This document shows positions 1 through 12,564 of a stretch of DNA of 64,000 bases, piece by piece; position 1 is the first letter of the stretch, and each line of letters opens with the position of its first letter. The position numbers were made by a program, and so were the translations under genes. The notes under the pieces are model-generated. The model ran no database searches and had not been told where the DNA came from. It saw only the letters and a program-made list of their open reading frames with translations. Origin of the DNA: Paramecium tetraurelia (lineage: Eukaryota > Ciliophora > Oligohymenophorea > Peniculida > Parameciidae); contig NW_001799638.1 in assembly GCF_000165425.1 (NCBI RefSeq), positions 124,001 through 188,000 of the forward strand, given 5' to 3'.

Positions 1-2
1 AG

Positions 3-511
3 GAGGAAATCACAATTATAGAATTCCAAACTCTTGATGGTCCTGATTATTAAATCAGAGTAATAGAATATATTAATTAGATTAATGAAAACACAAAAAG
101 GAAATTCGGCTAAGTGAAACTCTTAAATAATGAAGAGCGTTTTGTGAAAATCGATGATGAGGCTTAGAAATTTAAAACAACAGTTTATAAAAACCTTTAA
201 AAGTTCATAGATGCTCATAGTTCAGATGATGATAATTAAAATCACGAAAAATTACCCTAACTTTCAAATAAATTATAAGGTAATATTGTTAATGTAAGTT
301 AGATATAATTGAAGAAAGAGATTATCTAATATTTAAATCACTTAAAAGAAAAGACCTATTTGACTTAGCATGTTTGGCTGAATTTTTAGTATATAAAATT
401 CTAGCTGATTTAGTGATGAAAATAATACTCTTTCATTTAGCTGGTACATTTATATATTTATCAAAAGGGAAAAATAAAGTAGAGATAGATGAATGGTTAA
501 ATAAAGAGTGA
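3..511 (+). CDS. SKP1-like: SKP1-like protein, 3' part (5' end outside window)
   Basis: The frame is open from base 3. After removing a 23-nt intron (about 283-305, GTAATA...GTTAG) it runs to TGA at 509-511, giving about 161 residues. The C-terminal half contains KDLFDLACLAEFL followed by YKILADL, which match the SKP1/elongin-C POZ-fold signature (LFELILAANYLDIK...LLD). The preceding part has an acidic loop and LPQLS, at the place of the LPNV stretch of SKP1. In the family, SKP1 links F-box proteins to cullin-1 in SCF ubiquitin ligases. The extreme C-terminal F-box-binding tail is divergent, so it may be a SKP1 paralogue rather than the main SKP1. The start codon lies upstream of the window. 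Confidence 0.65.
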
Positions 512-2158
512 ATATATAAATATATATAAATTTAAAATCATAAAAAGTAAGTCACTGCAAATCAGAGGCAATATAATTTTAAAATATATCACTGCCTAAT
601 CGAATCTAACAAACTTTAATAGAGTTTTATATAAATTAAGAAATGAATAAATTGTTCATTAATTTCAAAACTTTAAAGCTTCATGGATCTATAAGAATTG
701 AAATTATGACCCCAACAACATACAAGATTATTAAGATGATGGAAACAATTCTTATAATAAAAGTGCTTTTATCTGTTTGAAATTCTTTTTTGTCTAATTT
801 AATGCAATTATGATATACTATCTTCATATTATAAAAGCTCATTTTCATCATTTTCATATTGATTGTTAATTTTGATACTTCTTTAACTTTCCTTGTTATC
901 ATTCATAATATAAATTAGCTATAAATATAATTAGTTATTTTAATTGATAATTGAATATAAATCAATCCAGACACATCCAAACTATTACACCTATGCAAAG
1001 AGCTGTGGTTAAAGTTATTAAGAAAAACACTAGAAAGTTGCTAGGTCTGTATCCAGAACTTTATGTTTAGTCAATTACTATTAATCTTCCTGCTCCATCA
1101 GGGTATTATTGTTATAAATACATTTAATTGGTCACATCTTATGATAGGTATTACTATTATTATTATTATTATTATTATTAATATTATTATTAATATTGAT
1201 ATTGTTATTATTAGTAATTCTATTAATTATTATTTTGCATAGTTATAGGGTACTAATCTTACATTTACACATACATATAATTGTCTTATTAATTTTAATT
1301 CATAATAAATTAATTATATTAATAAAATTATGATTTAATAATTTTAGAATTTTAATCTTATATTGATTTTATTAATACAAAAATTATTATATATTGTCTA
1401 ATCCGTATTTACAATTTATTTATTGGTGCCTATAATTTTAAATTTCTCCAATTATTTAAGGTCATCTGATATATTTTATGTATGAGAATATACAAGAAAG
1501 TCTATTAGTTTAAGTTTTGAAATAAATTTTGTACATGATAAAGATTTAATCTATAACGCTCTTTAAGTTTTACTATATATAGATTAACACTTGCAAAATA
1601 TATAAATTTTTCTTGATTTATGTTAAAATTTTGTTATGATTTAGTTTCTAAACTTGAGAGGAGGTATTTAATTAAGGTTTTTTTCGATTGCTAAATTGGT
1701 TAATCACTGAATTCAGATAACGTCGAAATTAGAAATTGTGAAATGAGATTCAGTATTATTTTTTAGACTTCCATTTCAATTCAAAATTTAAGAATAATCT
1801 AAAAAGATAATATAAAGCTAAGAGTTAATCTTCATTTGAAACCCAAAACTATTTTCAAAAATATCAACAAATTTCTGCATGAATTTGTATTTATTTTGAT
1901 CATGATGGAGTTTATTCATAGAATAAAAATTAGTTTACTATTAAATCCAAGTCATCCTCATATAAGGTTATATTCTTTTCATGTCAAATCCTTGGTAATG
2001 ATGTGGGCATTAAATAATATAAAACCAAAGCTAAATATAATATTTTACAAAGATTTACTTATCATTGAATACCAATAGCAATAACACAATAAGGAGGAAT
2101 ATACTTGGGCATTAAGAAAATAAAGTGTTTGATTGAAAATTATATAAATAATTATTAA
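512..2158. other. Intergenic AT-rich stretch, no supported gene
   Basis: This 1.6-kb stretch is the longest apparently gene-free part of the window. It holds an ATT/TTA microsatellite near 1150-1206 and several short open frames. Open frames are expected by chance in AT-rich DNA with only TGA as stop. One minus-strand frame (681-902, 73 codons, hydrophobic tail) has a proper ATG and TGA but no recognisable family. A plus-strand frame from about 1743 to 2130 is also open but has no recognisable product. Confidence 0.5.
1150..1206. repeat. ATT/TTA trinucleotide microsatellite
   Basis: There is a run of about 18 ATT units with a few interruptions (ATTAATATTATTATTAAT) in non-coding DNA. No function is inferred. 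It is the only clear simple repeat of this length outside coding regions in the window. Confidence 0.85.
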
Positions 2159-4672
2159 ATGAATTAGCCTAAGAATACTAGATTCATAACTTTTACAATA
2201 CCGTATGCCTAAAGTCAAGACCCATAGTTTCCTCCGTCAAATTTATTAGAAATATCGTCAACTCCTTTGGGTTGGCAAAGTTGTAGGTTTTGCCAATATC
2301 CATAAGAATTAATATTTCAATTCCAATCTGCCATAACTGTTTATAAAATGTAAATTCTATCTCACGAAAAGAAAATACCAACAAAGATAGAGGTTTTTAT
2401 TGGAAGACTGTAGGGTAGAATGGATTTAGAAAATGCAAGTTTTAAAAAGATTGGCTATTTTACATTTCATTCCAAAGAACAATCAAACTGGTAAGCCAGA
2501 GAGCTCAAAACAGTATCAATCGATGAATCTAATTGCAACTATCTAAAACTATTGGTGCATCGTAATCATGAGAATAAGTTTAATCCATTTAATCAAGTTG
2601 GTATTGTTGCAATCAGAATTTATGGAGAGAAGGCAGAACTTCCTCCACCCAAAAAAGCAAATAAGGTTTAAGATAAGGTCTTGGATGAATTATACAATCC
2701 CCAATAAGATAAACTGATTGACACTAAATTGCTGGCTCATATTATTGCACTTGAACATGTAAAGTATTTCTTAATATGAGAGTCCAAAGATTATGCAATC
2801 AAGTAGGAAAACTATTAGGAAGCCAAAAAACTCAAGAACAGAATTACTTAACTAAGGTCTTTAGGAGTCTAATTGAGAGATCTGGAAGAGAGAAAAAAGG
2901 AAGTGCTTTAAAATGAGGATTATGATTAGGCTGAAGCAATCAAAGAGTAAATTCATAAATTGAAAATTGAAAATGGACTTGTAGATGAACAAGGGAATGA
3001 ATATAAGCCAAATATTGATAAGATCAGACAATAGGAATTGGGAGAGTAGATAGACAATTAGGAAGATAGAAGAAATTCAAAACCATCAATCAAATAAATA
3101 GATAATAATAAGATAATTGAGGATAGTTTTGATAGAATGCCACAGGATGAATAAACATATTTAATGGAATAATTAAATAATAACAATAATAACATTACTC
3201 ATATTACAAATAATCAAAATGAAAATGCAAATACAAGTTATTAATAACCTGTCTCTTTTGATTAACAACTTAAAAATGATAAACTGTTAAATTATGATGA
3301 AATGGTAATTCCAGCTCTAAAGAACAAACAAAACAATAATACTTAGATTTTGGAAGAGTACTCAGAAGTGGATAAAAGTAAATAACAAATTGAAGAATTG
3401 AGTTCTGAAAATTAGAAATAAGTTGAAGCTATCAAGCCCTATTATGGAATTGATTTCTGTAAGAATTACTTCTCTAAGAATTGGGCCCGTAGAGAGGAAG
3501 GAATTAGATGGTTAATTGAATAATTTAACAATCCCACTCAGATTAATTTATCAAATATTGATGGAGCCTTTTAAGCTACCTTATTATTGATCTACAAAGG
3601 CATTCAAGATAAAGCAGATAAAGTAGTTTATGCAAGTCTATAACTAATGTAATAGACCCTACTGAAATTGAAGCCAAACAAATTAAATGATGAAAGCCCT
3701 ATAATTTTAGATAATATTGTACTGGTAATTATACTCATAAAATTAGATTCTCATGGAAAAAATGGGTGACATTAATGAGAGACACAAAGAAGAGTGCAAA
3801 AAGATTTTACTAACTTTAGCAGAAACCTAGATAATGGGTAGTGCTGGAGTAATCAATCATTTAGTAAAAGGAATTACAACAAAACCAAATTTATAATTAT
3901 CATCAGTCAGACACATTTAGGCCAGATTAATGCTCATTTACAATTTAATCTAAAAATATAAGATTAATAATGAAAGAGTTCCTTATAATCCTGTTATGGA
4001 TGTTGCTCTTAAATATTTAGATCACTCTGCTGAATAGGTTAGAACTTGTGCCATTTATATAATAACTGAGATTTATAAAAATTAAGGAGACAAGGTTAGA
4101 GAAAGCATAAAAGGAATTAGACCTGCACAATAGCAAATTCTAGAAGAATTATTCTATAAAATAGACAATGGGGGTAATGTTCAAACATCCTTTGAATAAG
4201 AAAAGAAACCTTAACCAAAGAAGAAATAATAACAAAATAATCCTGATTAAGTTTTTTAGCAAATTACATAAGCTTGTGAATTTTGTGGTATTGAAAATAA
4301 GGAATTCATCTAAAGTTAAAAACTTGATATGCATTTGTGGAAGGAATGTGTCATGCTTACAACTTGCTTATCATGTGCTTAAGTTGTTGAAGTTTCACAA
4401 TTAACTAATCATCATTTTGAAGAATGTGAATTTGCTAAAAATTATAGATAATGTGAAACGTAATTTATTATTTAGTATGCTTTAGTTGTGGTTGTGCAGT
4501 ACTCGAAAGTCAATTGGCTGAACATTAAAATAAAAAGATATGTAATTCATCACCTGGTGATACCTGTCCATTATGTTATAAAGCTATTGGATTAAACTGG
4601 AAAATTCATTTAGCAATTTGCGAGCAGTAAGAAAGAAATAAACAATAGCCTGCTCCTTAAGAAAAAAAATGA
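2159..4672 (+). CDS. CEP104: CEP104 homologue (ciliary-tip/centrosomal protein of 104 kDa)
   Basis: About 813 residues after removing three introns (2759-2782, about 3727-3748, about 4460-4485). The N-terminal domain (residues 1-150) shows GWQSCRFCQYPQEL and, later, ARELKTV and NPFNQVGIVAI, matching the CEP104 N-terminal beta-sandwich. A helical stretch follows with YQEAKKLKNRI and DYDQAEAIK. A TOG-like helical array lies near residues 420-660. The C-terminus carries Cys/His pairs (CEFCG, CPLCYKAIG) typical of the CEP104 zinc fingers. In other eukaryotes CEP104 caps ciliary microtubule plus ends with CSPP1/EB1. The ATG at 2159 gives the full N-terminal domain. The first intron is unusual: it ends in GAG and removes an in-frame TGA. 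Confidence 0.88.
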
Positions 4673-5286
4673 TTATTTTTAAATTTTTATGATATTAGAA
4701 TACTTGTTTAATCTTTCTAACCAATTATTATTATTTTAGTTTAAAATCTGATGATAATTAATTATATGTACTCTTAAGTGTTTATTTGATGATCTCATAT
4801 TAATTCATTAAAATAAAGTTATAAATTATTTAATATTATTTTATATATTTTTGGATTTTTAGTAATTTTTTCAATTAAGGTGCTAATACAATGTTAAATA
4901 CCCTAAAGAATAAAAGGTTTGATGGTCTGATTTAATAATTTGATTTTTCTCTTATGTTAAGATGTTTTACATTAATTTTTCTCATTATGAGATTTATCAG
5001 AAAATAAAAATTCTCACCAATATAAGATTATAAATAATAACCAATTTATTGGGAGTTATAATCACCAGTTTTATGCTATTATGCAGGTTTAGAATTTTTA
5101 ATCTCATTACAAATATTTTTCAGGCAGAATCTAAATTTATTTTCTTAATTAGAATATTAATGAAAGAGGATCATTTTATTAATATCTTTTTATTTAAAAT
5201 ATTTTCAGAACGATAAAAATACTTTAGATATAAATTATACCTTAATAAATAGATGTAGTATAGATGAAGGATAATGTATAATAAAT
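4673..5286. other. Intergenic stretch between convergent genes
   Basis: About 610 bases of AT-rich DNA lie between the CEP104 stop and the stop of the minus-strand gene at 5287. I see no coding frame with recognisable content, no RNA gene and no clear terminator. Both flanking genes end here, so it should hold the two 3' untranslated regions. Confidence 0.5.
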
Positions 5287-5760
5287 TCAAGCTAATTAAT
5301 TTTAGTAATGGATTAATTTAACAATGACACTTAAATCACTTCCCCATCTTACTGACTTTTAACTTTTTTATGAGCTTCCTTATTTCGAGTTTAGTGATTT
5401 AAGTGATGATTTGATTGGCTGATTAGAATTGGAGAAATTTTCTATTTTAATTTTTTGAGAAGTAGTCCTGCTTCGATTGTCATCTTTGGGTGATTTCTCT
5501 TAGAAAAAACTTAGAGTTCTTCGGCTTACTTTGATCTAAGGAATAAATTGATTGGGCTCAATCAGATCTAGACTAATGAATGGTAACTATGTGATCAGGG
5601 GTTAAGATTGTAATTTATATATTGATTCATTCTGTTCTTGCTTGTAAGTCTCGTTAAAAATGGCTCTATTCTTTGTAGACATTATAGTTTAATGGCCAAT
5701 ATATTCATCACAAACTTCAGTAGTTAAAGTGAGTTATTGAGCTTTACATAAATTTCCCAT
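5287..5760 (-). CDS. Small uncharacterised protein with predicted N-myristoylation signal
   Basis: An intronless frame of 157 residues from ATG (5758-5760) to TGA (5287-5289). It starts MGNLCKAQ: Gly2 followed by a small/polar context and Cys5, the pattern of dual myristoylation/palmitoylation signals. The rest is Ser/Lys/Asn-rich and looks disordered, with several Ser-Pro and Thr-Ser sites. No family is recognised. The ATG lies only 19 nt downstream of the stop of the next gene on the same strand. This is either extreme compaction or a sign that the two frames form one transcript. Membrane attachment is inferred from the N-terminus only. Confidence 0.6.
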
Positions 5761-5779
5761 TTTAATAAATTAATTATAA

Positions 5780-7696
5780 TCAAAGTAATTTTTTCAATTT
5801 GGCATATTATTCTATAAGGAGACTGAGCTCATTTCTATTCGGCAAATCATAGATTTTAGGCTCTTTCAAATTAAGTGCTGTTTCATGTATTTTCTAAATA
5901 GGAATAAAGATATACACGCTTTTAATCTTTTTCTAAGTATGTATGCGAAATGTACTCCATCCAAAGTACCCTTTGCTTTTTGTTGTATTCATCGATCACT
6001 TAATTCATTATAGGTCTACAAGTAAATGAGATTATCTTACACATCAATGACAACTTGCTGTTTTTCAAAGAAGAATTGGTTTTCTCTTTACCTTTTTAAA
6101 TCATAAATGATATCAGCGATATTTTCTTTGATTAATTTCCAAAATTTGTCTCTAAATAACCTCTTCTTTGTTTTGAGAAGACGAAATTTTCTTTAAATGA
6201 ATATAACTAAAATAAATGATGAACTGTACCTTTATTAAGAGTACTTTAGTGTTTATTGAGGATTGTTAGAAAAAGGAGAATTCTATCCATAAATTTAGTA
6301 ATGACAAATTCAGCTTTTTATTTAGTTTTAGATCTAATAATACTGGCAAATTTGTTTATGACACATCTGCATTTGAAAATGGTCCTCTCTTTTGCATTGT
6401 CACCATACTCTTTAACATCTATCAAAGCTTTCGTTTTGATTGCCCATACCAATAGCTTTCCTTTTGCTACAATCTTTTACTTTCTTCTTTGCTCCTGTAA
6501 ACAAGCGTATACATATTCAGAAATAACGAACAAACTAAATATTTGAATCCAGTTCTTTTATGCGAATTCAATCATAGCCTTCTTCTGCTTAATTTACTTT
6601 TCTATCTCTCTAAATTGAATTATCTAATCCTTCACTAATAATTTTGATATTTTGTCTAATTATTTGTCCTCAATAAGAGATTATCGCATGGATTTGGCCA
6701 TTTTTTACTTTTATAATCTTTCTGATTATACTGAGAGTATTTTATTCAATCTATGACTAACTTGATGGTGTGCCACAGACAGATTTCCCAATATCTTATC
6801 TTTTGGTTGAGGTTTGAGTGTTTAAGGGAAATTATCTTGAATTAATTCAGAGGGTTCGAGTTATTATTTGACAGGGGATTTAATGATTTATGAGTTGCCA
6901 AATGAAAAGTTGATGGAGAATTCGAAATCTACTTCAGAATAGAGTGTAATAAATAAATATTCTTCACTAAAATAATGCTGATTTTTTTCAGAAAAGATTT
7001 TGGCAAAGCGAGAGTGTATTATGTATTCAGCATTGAATTTAGTGGGAAACTCTGCTTTTGTCGATAGGAATATTTTTAGAGAGGATGTTTGAACTCTATC
7101 TGGAACATTGAAAAAGACATGTATAGGAGACACTTTGCCTCGTAATTTCATTCTAAAGTAATTGAATTTGAATCGAGTTATTTTGATTCGATTTTAGTCT
7201 CCGTGCATCAGATCCGATTATATTAGGCTATCATGAGTTTGAATTAATTAATTTTTGCTTTTGCGTTTAACCTCCAAATACTAATTCGTCTAATAAGAAA
7301 TAGGTTCTAACTTCTCTAATTAATTGATAGACCTGTAATTTTTTTCAAATTCACTATAAACTTCAATGATTTCTTCGTCGAGTTACATAAGTTTCGAACT
7401 AATGTCCCCTAAGTTTATACGATTTCTGTTTTTAGATTAGGTTGTTGTGCATTCAATGGAATACATCGAGGAATTGGCAGATTGCGATTAATTTATATTG
7501 TAGTTCAGAACCCGATTCAATTCTTATTGTTTAGGACTAATTTCTTTAAAGCTATGAATGTTTTGGTTTGATGTTAGCAAAAAGGTGGATGAGGATCTAG
7601 AGCGAATAAAAATCTTAATTACTTTCTAACTGGACTGACAATACTCAGATGCGATTTATTTATCGATGCTCTTTATTCGTTGTTTTTTATTATCAT
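5780..7696 (-). CDS. Uncharacterised 606-residue protein, Lys/Gln-rich
   Basis: Four introns (26, 23, 25 and 22 nt, all TAG-ended; the first at about 7595-7620) join five exons into a single 606-residue frame. The N-terminal 150 residues are Ser/Asn-rich. The middle (around residues 180-300) has alternating hydrophobic segments (KVSPIHVFFNVPDRV, AEYIIHSRFAKIF) that look like a folded beta-rich domain. The C-terminal third is basic and helical (LQEQRRKQKI, KKRLFRDKFWKLIKENIADI). I recognise no family. The exact multiple-of-three length after intron removal supports the model. Its stop is 19 nt from the start of the next gene. Confidence 0.7.
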
Positions 7697-8077
7697 ATTA
7701 TTAATCATAATTTTATAAAATAAGAAATTCAAAGATAGCAAATGAATCAAACTTGTCATCTATCTATGGATATCGCTGATTAATTAAATTAATAATAATG
7801 AATGAGGATATCTAGAGTTTTATATAGGGAGATAAAAGTCAATGCTATTCAAATATATGAGAATTATGAATTAAACAATTTTGAATAAATCTTATACCAT
7901 TATAAAGAGATATTATTTTATTTAAAGTTATTCATATAAAAATTATTGAAATTGTTGGATTTTATAATTATTAATTGAGTAAATGAAGATAGTTATCTGT
8001 AATTGATATAGATATAGTGTGGATCATCAATACAATTAATTAGGCAATTAATATTTATTAATATATATAATTCAAAA
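7697..8077. other. Divergent intergenic region upstream of Miro
   Basis: About 380 bases lie between two divergently transcribed starts. It is AT-rich and must contain both promoters. I see no specific motif, RNA gene or repeat. Confidence 0.5.
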
Positions 8078-9922
8078 ATGAAAAAGAGAGATCTCAAACT
8101 AGTTTTAATTGGAGATAGTAAGAAATTGATTAATCTTAGGTGGTGTCGGGAAATCATCATTTGTTTCAGCATTAATAAATTAAATACAAAACAAAGCATC
8201 TGTTTTAGATAAACATCCACCAATCAATTTACCTCCTGATATGCTCAACCACCCTGAATGTATAACTACTCTAATCGATACAAAATGTGCTCCTCATTAA
8301 TTACCCCAGGAGATTTAGATAGCTGATGTGATTCTCCTAATGTATGCAATTGATGATGACGGATCGAGTGAAAGATTGAAAAGATTTTGGTTGAAAGAAT
8401 TAAGAGACAAAGAATACAAATAGCCTGTAATAATAGTAGGAAACAAACTTGATTTATTGGGTTTGGAAGAGGATCGAGATTATCATAGGATCTTCAAGGT
8501 AATCAAACAATTAGTGAAGGATTTCAACGTATTAAATTGAATTAATATAGTCAGTTGAAATGGGAATCGAGTGTTCATCCATAAAACAATAAGGCATCTA
8601 TGATGTGATAAATTGTGCTTAAAGATCATTCCTCTATCCATTAGCTCCTATTTACAGCATAGCAGACAAGGCATTAACAGAAGGATTTAAAAAGGCATTG
8701 ACTAGGATATTTAGGATTTGCGATAGGGATGGAGATGGAGTATGGAGTGATACAGAACTGGAAAAATTCTAAAAGAAAGTGTTTAAGAGATAATTAGATT
8801 ATAGTGACATTGCTGGGATAAAAGACATGATAGAAGAGGAATTGCATGATAACTCAAACAAAACAGTCATTACTTTAGAAGGATTTATAGCATTGCAAAA
8901 AAGAGGGATAGAATTAATGAAGATTCAAATCTGTTGGACTATACTACGCTTTTTTAGGTACAAAGATGATTTGACTTTGGATGAGAATATTTTCACAAAT
9001 GAGTATGAATTTAAATGGAAATTAGATTAATATTTGATTACGATGCAGGTCAAACTGTTGAATTGAGTGAGATTGCCTTATCTAAATTGAAATAGATATT
9101 TGAAATCAGATGCAATTCCAGGTTTTAATAAGGAAATACTCTAACTCAGTAACAATTTGATGATATATTTTACCCAGTGATGTGTAAAACTAATTTTCCT
9201 CATCTTTGTCAATATTATCCTTAGGAATAAAATGTTATCACTTTAGCTCAATGGTTGGCAATGTGGAAGTATTCAAATCATGATATCCAAGTGCCTTTTC
9301 CTTCTTTAATTACAAAGAAGCCTACAAGTTGTTGTGTTATATTGGAATTGAAATGAAATTATCAGACACCTTTAAGGAATAAAATAGGAAGGATTCTTGG
9401 GTTTCCGTTTAAAAGAATATTGATAGAAAGGTGTTCCATATTGCCATTGTCACCAGAAAGAAGGTTGTATACTCTTCCTTATCTCTTAGGGTTAATTTGA
9501 GTAATGGTTTTGTAATCAGCCCCTCATTATCACATCTATTCAAAGTAAAACATACGCTATTAGTTTGTATGATGAATTGGAGGCTGAATAATAAATTGAA
9601 AAAAGACAACTAAGCATTATAGACTTTTTACTTATAGAAAAAAATTGTCACTTTTAAACTGCCCAACTTATTCCTAATTTGCTCTATGATGATTAATAGA
9701 ATTTCTGGACCTAAATTGTTAAGGTTACAGAGATCTTACATAAAAAGTATTCACTTTCATTATACTTATAGTCCATTTGGTTATTCTAACTCTCAAATGT
9801 AATAATTGAAAAAACAAAATAGCCTGTCTATTGTTGAATTAGCTAGCGTAATAACACTCCTGACATTTATATTGACAGGAGGATACTTTTTAGGTAAAAA
9901 GGTATTGTAAAAGAATAAATGA
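8078..9922 (+). CDS. GEM1: Mitochondrial Rho GTPase (Miro/Gem1)
   Basis: About 568 residues after removing six introns. The N-terminal GTPase has the P-loop GDSGVGKSS (split by the first intron) and NKLD (VGNKLDLL). Paired EF-hands follow: DRDGDGVWSDTEL, then a weaker FDYDAGQTVELSE. A second, GTPase-like region (about residues 370-510) has lost a recognisable P-loop. A single C-terminal membrane helix (SVITLLTFILTGGYFLG) ends in a basic tail, the outer-mitochondrial-membrane anchor of the family. The domain order GTPase-EF-EF-GTPase-TM is diagnostic. In other eukaryotes Miro controls mitochondrial movement and ER contacts. One intron (9269-9291) ends in AAG; removing it restores the family-matching frame. 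Confidence 0.92.
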
Positions 9923-10108
9923 ATTAATAAAATAATTACGATGATATATAAATGCTTTTGTAATTACCTATCTACATTTAATTGCTTTTATGTTTTCTTA
10001 TTAATTGTTATTATTTTTAAGCTAAGTCGATGTCTTAATTTAGTTTAACTTTTATATATCAAAGATATAAAAAGTTTATTAATTATTAATTTTAAATAGG
10101 ACAATTAA

Positions 10109-12507
10109 ATGAAACCAAGAGATAAGGAAGGTTCAAATGAAAATCTAAGAGTCGTTATTAGAGTTAGGCCTCCAATGGCCAGAGAAATCAAGGACGGCAA
10201 ATTTATATCCACTGTATCTCAATCTCTTATCTAACCCAAGGTTTAAGCAGCACCGGATAATCAATAGCTTTGCATCTTTGATTATCACGCTATCGAGTTG
10301 GTTCCAGATGAGGACTTAGAGGCTTTCGTTTAAAATCCAGCCAATTACACCATCCATTAGTTCACATTTGATTATGTTTATGATTAAGAGAGCACTTAAG
10401 TGGAAGTCTATGAGACTACTGCAGCATTGTCAGTCGATTCTACACTCTAAGTACAGTATGGAATTGCTATCGAAGGGATATAACTCCACGATTATTGCTT
10501 ATGGTCAGACAGGAACAGGAAAAACCTACACAATGCATGGATTTTCATTCACTCCAAACTCTGATTAATTAGGAATAATACCTCGATCTCTCCATAGCAT
10601 TTTCACCCATATTCAAATGAAGTCTAATTCTAGCACTACATTCATGGTGAGAGCATCATATTTATAAATTTATAATGAATCTATCAGCGATCTCTTGAGA
10701 CCTGATCATCAATAATTGAATATAAGAGAAGATAAGAAGAGAGGGGTCTTTGTAGAGAATTTATCAGAATGGGCAGTACGGTCTCCACCTGAAATCTATT
10801 AATTGATGCGAAGAGGTAATTCTAAAAGAGTTACTGCGAGCACAAGAATGAACGATACATCATCTCGAAGTCATGCAGTCTTCATAATAACAGTGGAACA
10901 AATCGAAGAAACCCCAGATGGCAAAAGAGCAAAGGTTGGAAAATTGAACTTAGTCGATCTGGCAGGTAGTGAGAGAGTGAGAGTGACTGGAGCAACTGGT
11001 ATTCGTTTGGAAGAATCTAAAAAGATCAACCAATCACTTTCTGCCTTAGGAAATGTTATAGCTGCATTAACAGAATTGAAATAACCAAAATCACATATTC
11101 CATATAGAGACTCAAAAATAACAAGATTATTAGAAGACTCATTAGGAGGAAATTGTAAAACCACCTTTATGGCAATGATATCTCCAGCCATTGATGCATT
11201 CAGCGAATCTCTATCCACTTTAAAGTTTGCCAACAGAGCCAAAAATATTAAAAATACGCCCATGGTTAATCAGGATTAAGATCAAGGGGCCTTACTCAGA
11301 AAGTATTAATTAGAAATACAAAAACTCAAATAAGAATTAGATGAAAGGAGTAATTTTCCTCTTGATAATATGGTCTCAGAATTGGAAAGAGAAAGACAAA
11401 AAGCCTTGGAAGACAAATAAGAGGTCCAAAGTGCATATGAGTAAAAAAACAAGGACTTAGATTAAGAGAGGTAATTGAGAAAGTAATTGGAAGAGAAAAT
11501 CTCGGCTTTGAATTCTTAAATGCTTGTTGGAGGTTAAAAAATTGAAGAAACTCCTTAGTTTTAGAATGCTTTAGAAAAACAATAGAAATTGATTAGATAA
11601 CAATACTAAGAGAAATTACAAGAACTAGAAAAAGAGAGATAAAGCATTGAAGAAGATAAAGCCTAGACAGACAAATACAAATAATTGTTACTAAAGTAAA
11701 GAGATATCATGATTGCTTTGACTAATAGACTTAATGAAAGGGATGATACCATTCTACAATTATAAGAAGAACTAGATGCCTATGAAAAACTTCAAAAAGA
11801 ATTAGAAGATATCATTTAAACTAAATAATCAAGGGTTGAATAATTAGAAGATATTATAAATAAAAATAATTTAGAAGTTCCTAGTAACTTTATTGTCAAT
11901 TCCAATCAAAACACAATTAATAACAAACAATAATTACTTCTAGCTGAAATGCCATCTTCCAAAATGTTATTAATTGCTGATCCTTCTTCAAATAGTTATA
12001 TTCAAACTTTACCTTAATAATCCACTCTTCATCACTAATCAGATGCAGTATCTTAATATGAATTGAAAAATTAAATTGAAATCAACACTAAACTACAATT
12101 AGACTTGAAAATAAGCAGAATGGAATAGGAGAGATACAAAAAAGAAGTGTCTTCTCTTCAAAATCAGATATAAAAATATGAGAATGATAATACAATTGAT
12201 TAAGCAAAAAGTATCATATCCTTATATTTTAGAATCTGTTGATACCATTGTCCTCCAATTATCAAAACCAGCTAATGGAAATTCTTTATCTCTGGTTGCT
12301 TAAGAATTGCAAAAACTATAAAATATACTAACTGAGAAAGAAGGATCACCTAAGAAACCAGTTCAAAAAGTTTAATAGGAATCGCCCAATCCGAAAAATC
12401 AAGAAATCATAAACAAACTGATTTCAAGGCCTTCTAAATCAAGTAATCTGCTTATTCCTTAATAAAAAAAGATAAAGTAAAGATCAGATGATGAATTATG
12501 GAATTGA
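10109..12507 (+). CDS. Kinesin with N-terminal motor domain
   Basis: About 783 residues after two introns (10451-10475, ending AAG; and about 12210-12231). Motor landmarks in order: [10 protein letters not shown] near residue 15, the P-loop [15 protein letters not shown], switch [12 protein letters not shown], and switch [12 protein letters not shown] followed by [13 protein letters not shown] and [12 protein letters not shown]. The neck begins after [12 protein letters not shown] long Gln-rich coiled coil (residues about 350-640) and a Ser-rich tail follow. The motor is typical of plus-end-directed N-kinesins. I could not place the subfamily. A role in ciliary or cortical transport is plausible but only inferred. 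The stalk suggests a dimer. Confidence 0.93.
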
Positions 12508-12564
12508 ATTAATTTAAATCATCTTAGTTATTGTAATTATATTAATTTAATCAAGTACTCTATT

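Noticed and set aside
681..902. Minus-strand 73-codon frame with a hydrophobic tail
   Set aside because: It has ATG and TGA, but the length is expected by chance and there is no supporting domain, intron or neighbour. I mention it only in the spacer entry.
1670..1750. tRNA-like segment (TGCTAAATTGGTTAATCACTG followed by GTCGAAATT)
   Set aside because: It has A-box- and B-box-like words but cannot form an acceptor stem or a proper anticodon arm at normal spacing.
1743..2130. Open plus-strand frame of about 130 codons upstream of CEP104
   Set aside because: With TGA as the only stop, frames of this length arise by chance in AT-rich DNA. Its content is low in complexity and matches no family; CEP104 starts cleanly at 2159.
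10871..11263. Minus-strand frame of 130 codons across the kinesin motor
   Set aside because: It is antisense to invariant kinesin motifs (switch I and II) and is only open because the sense strand is highly constrained.
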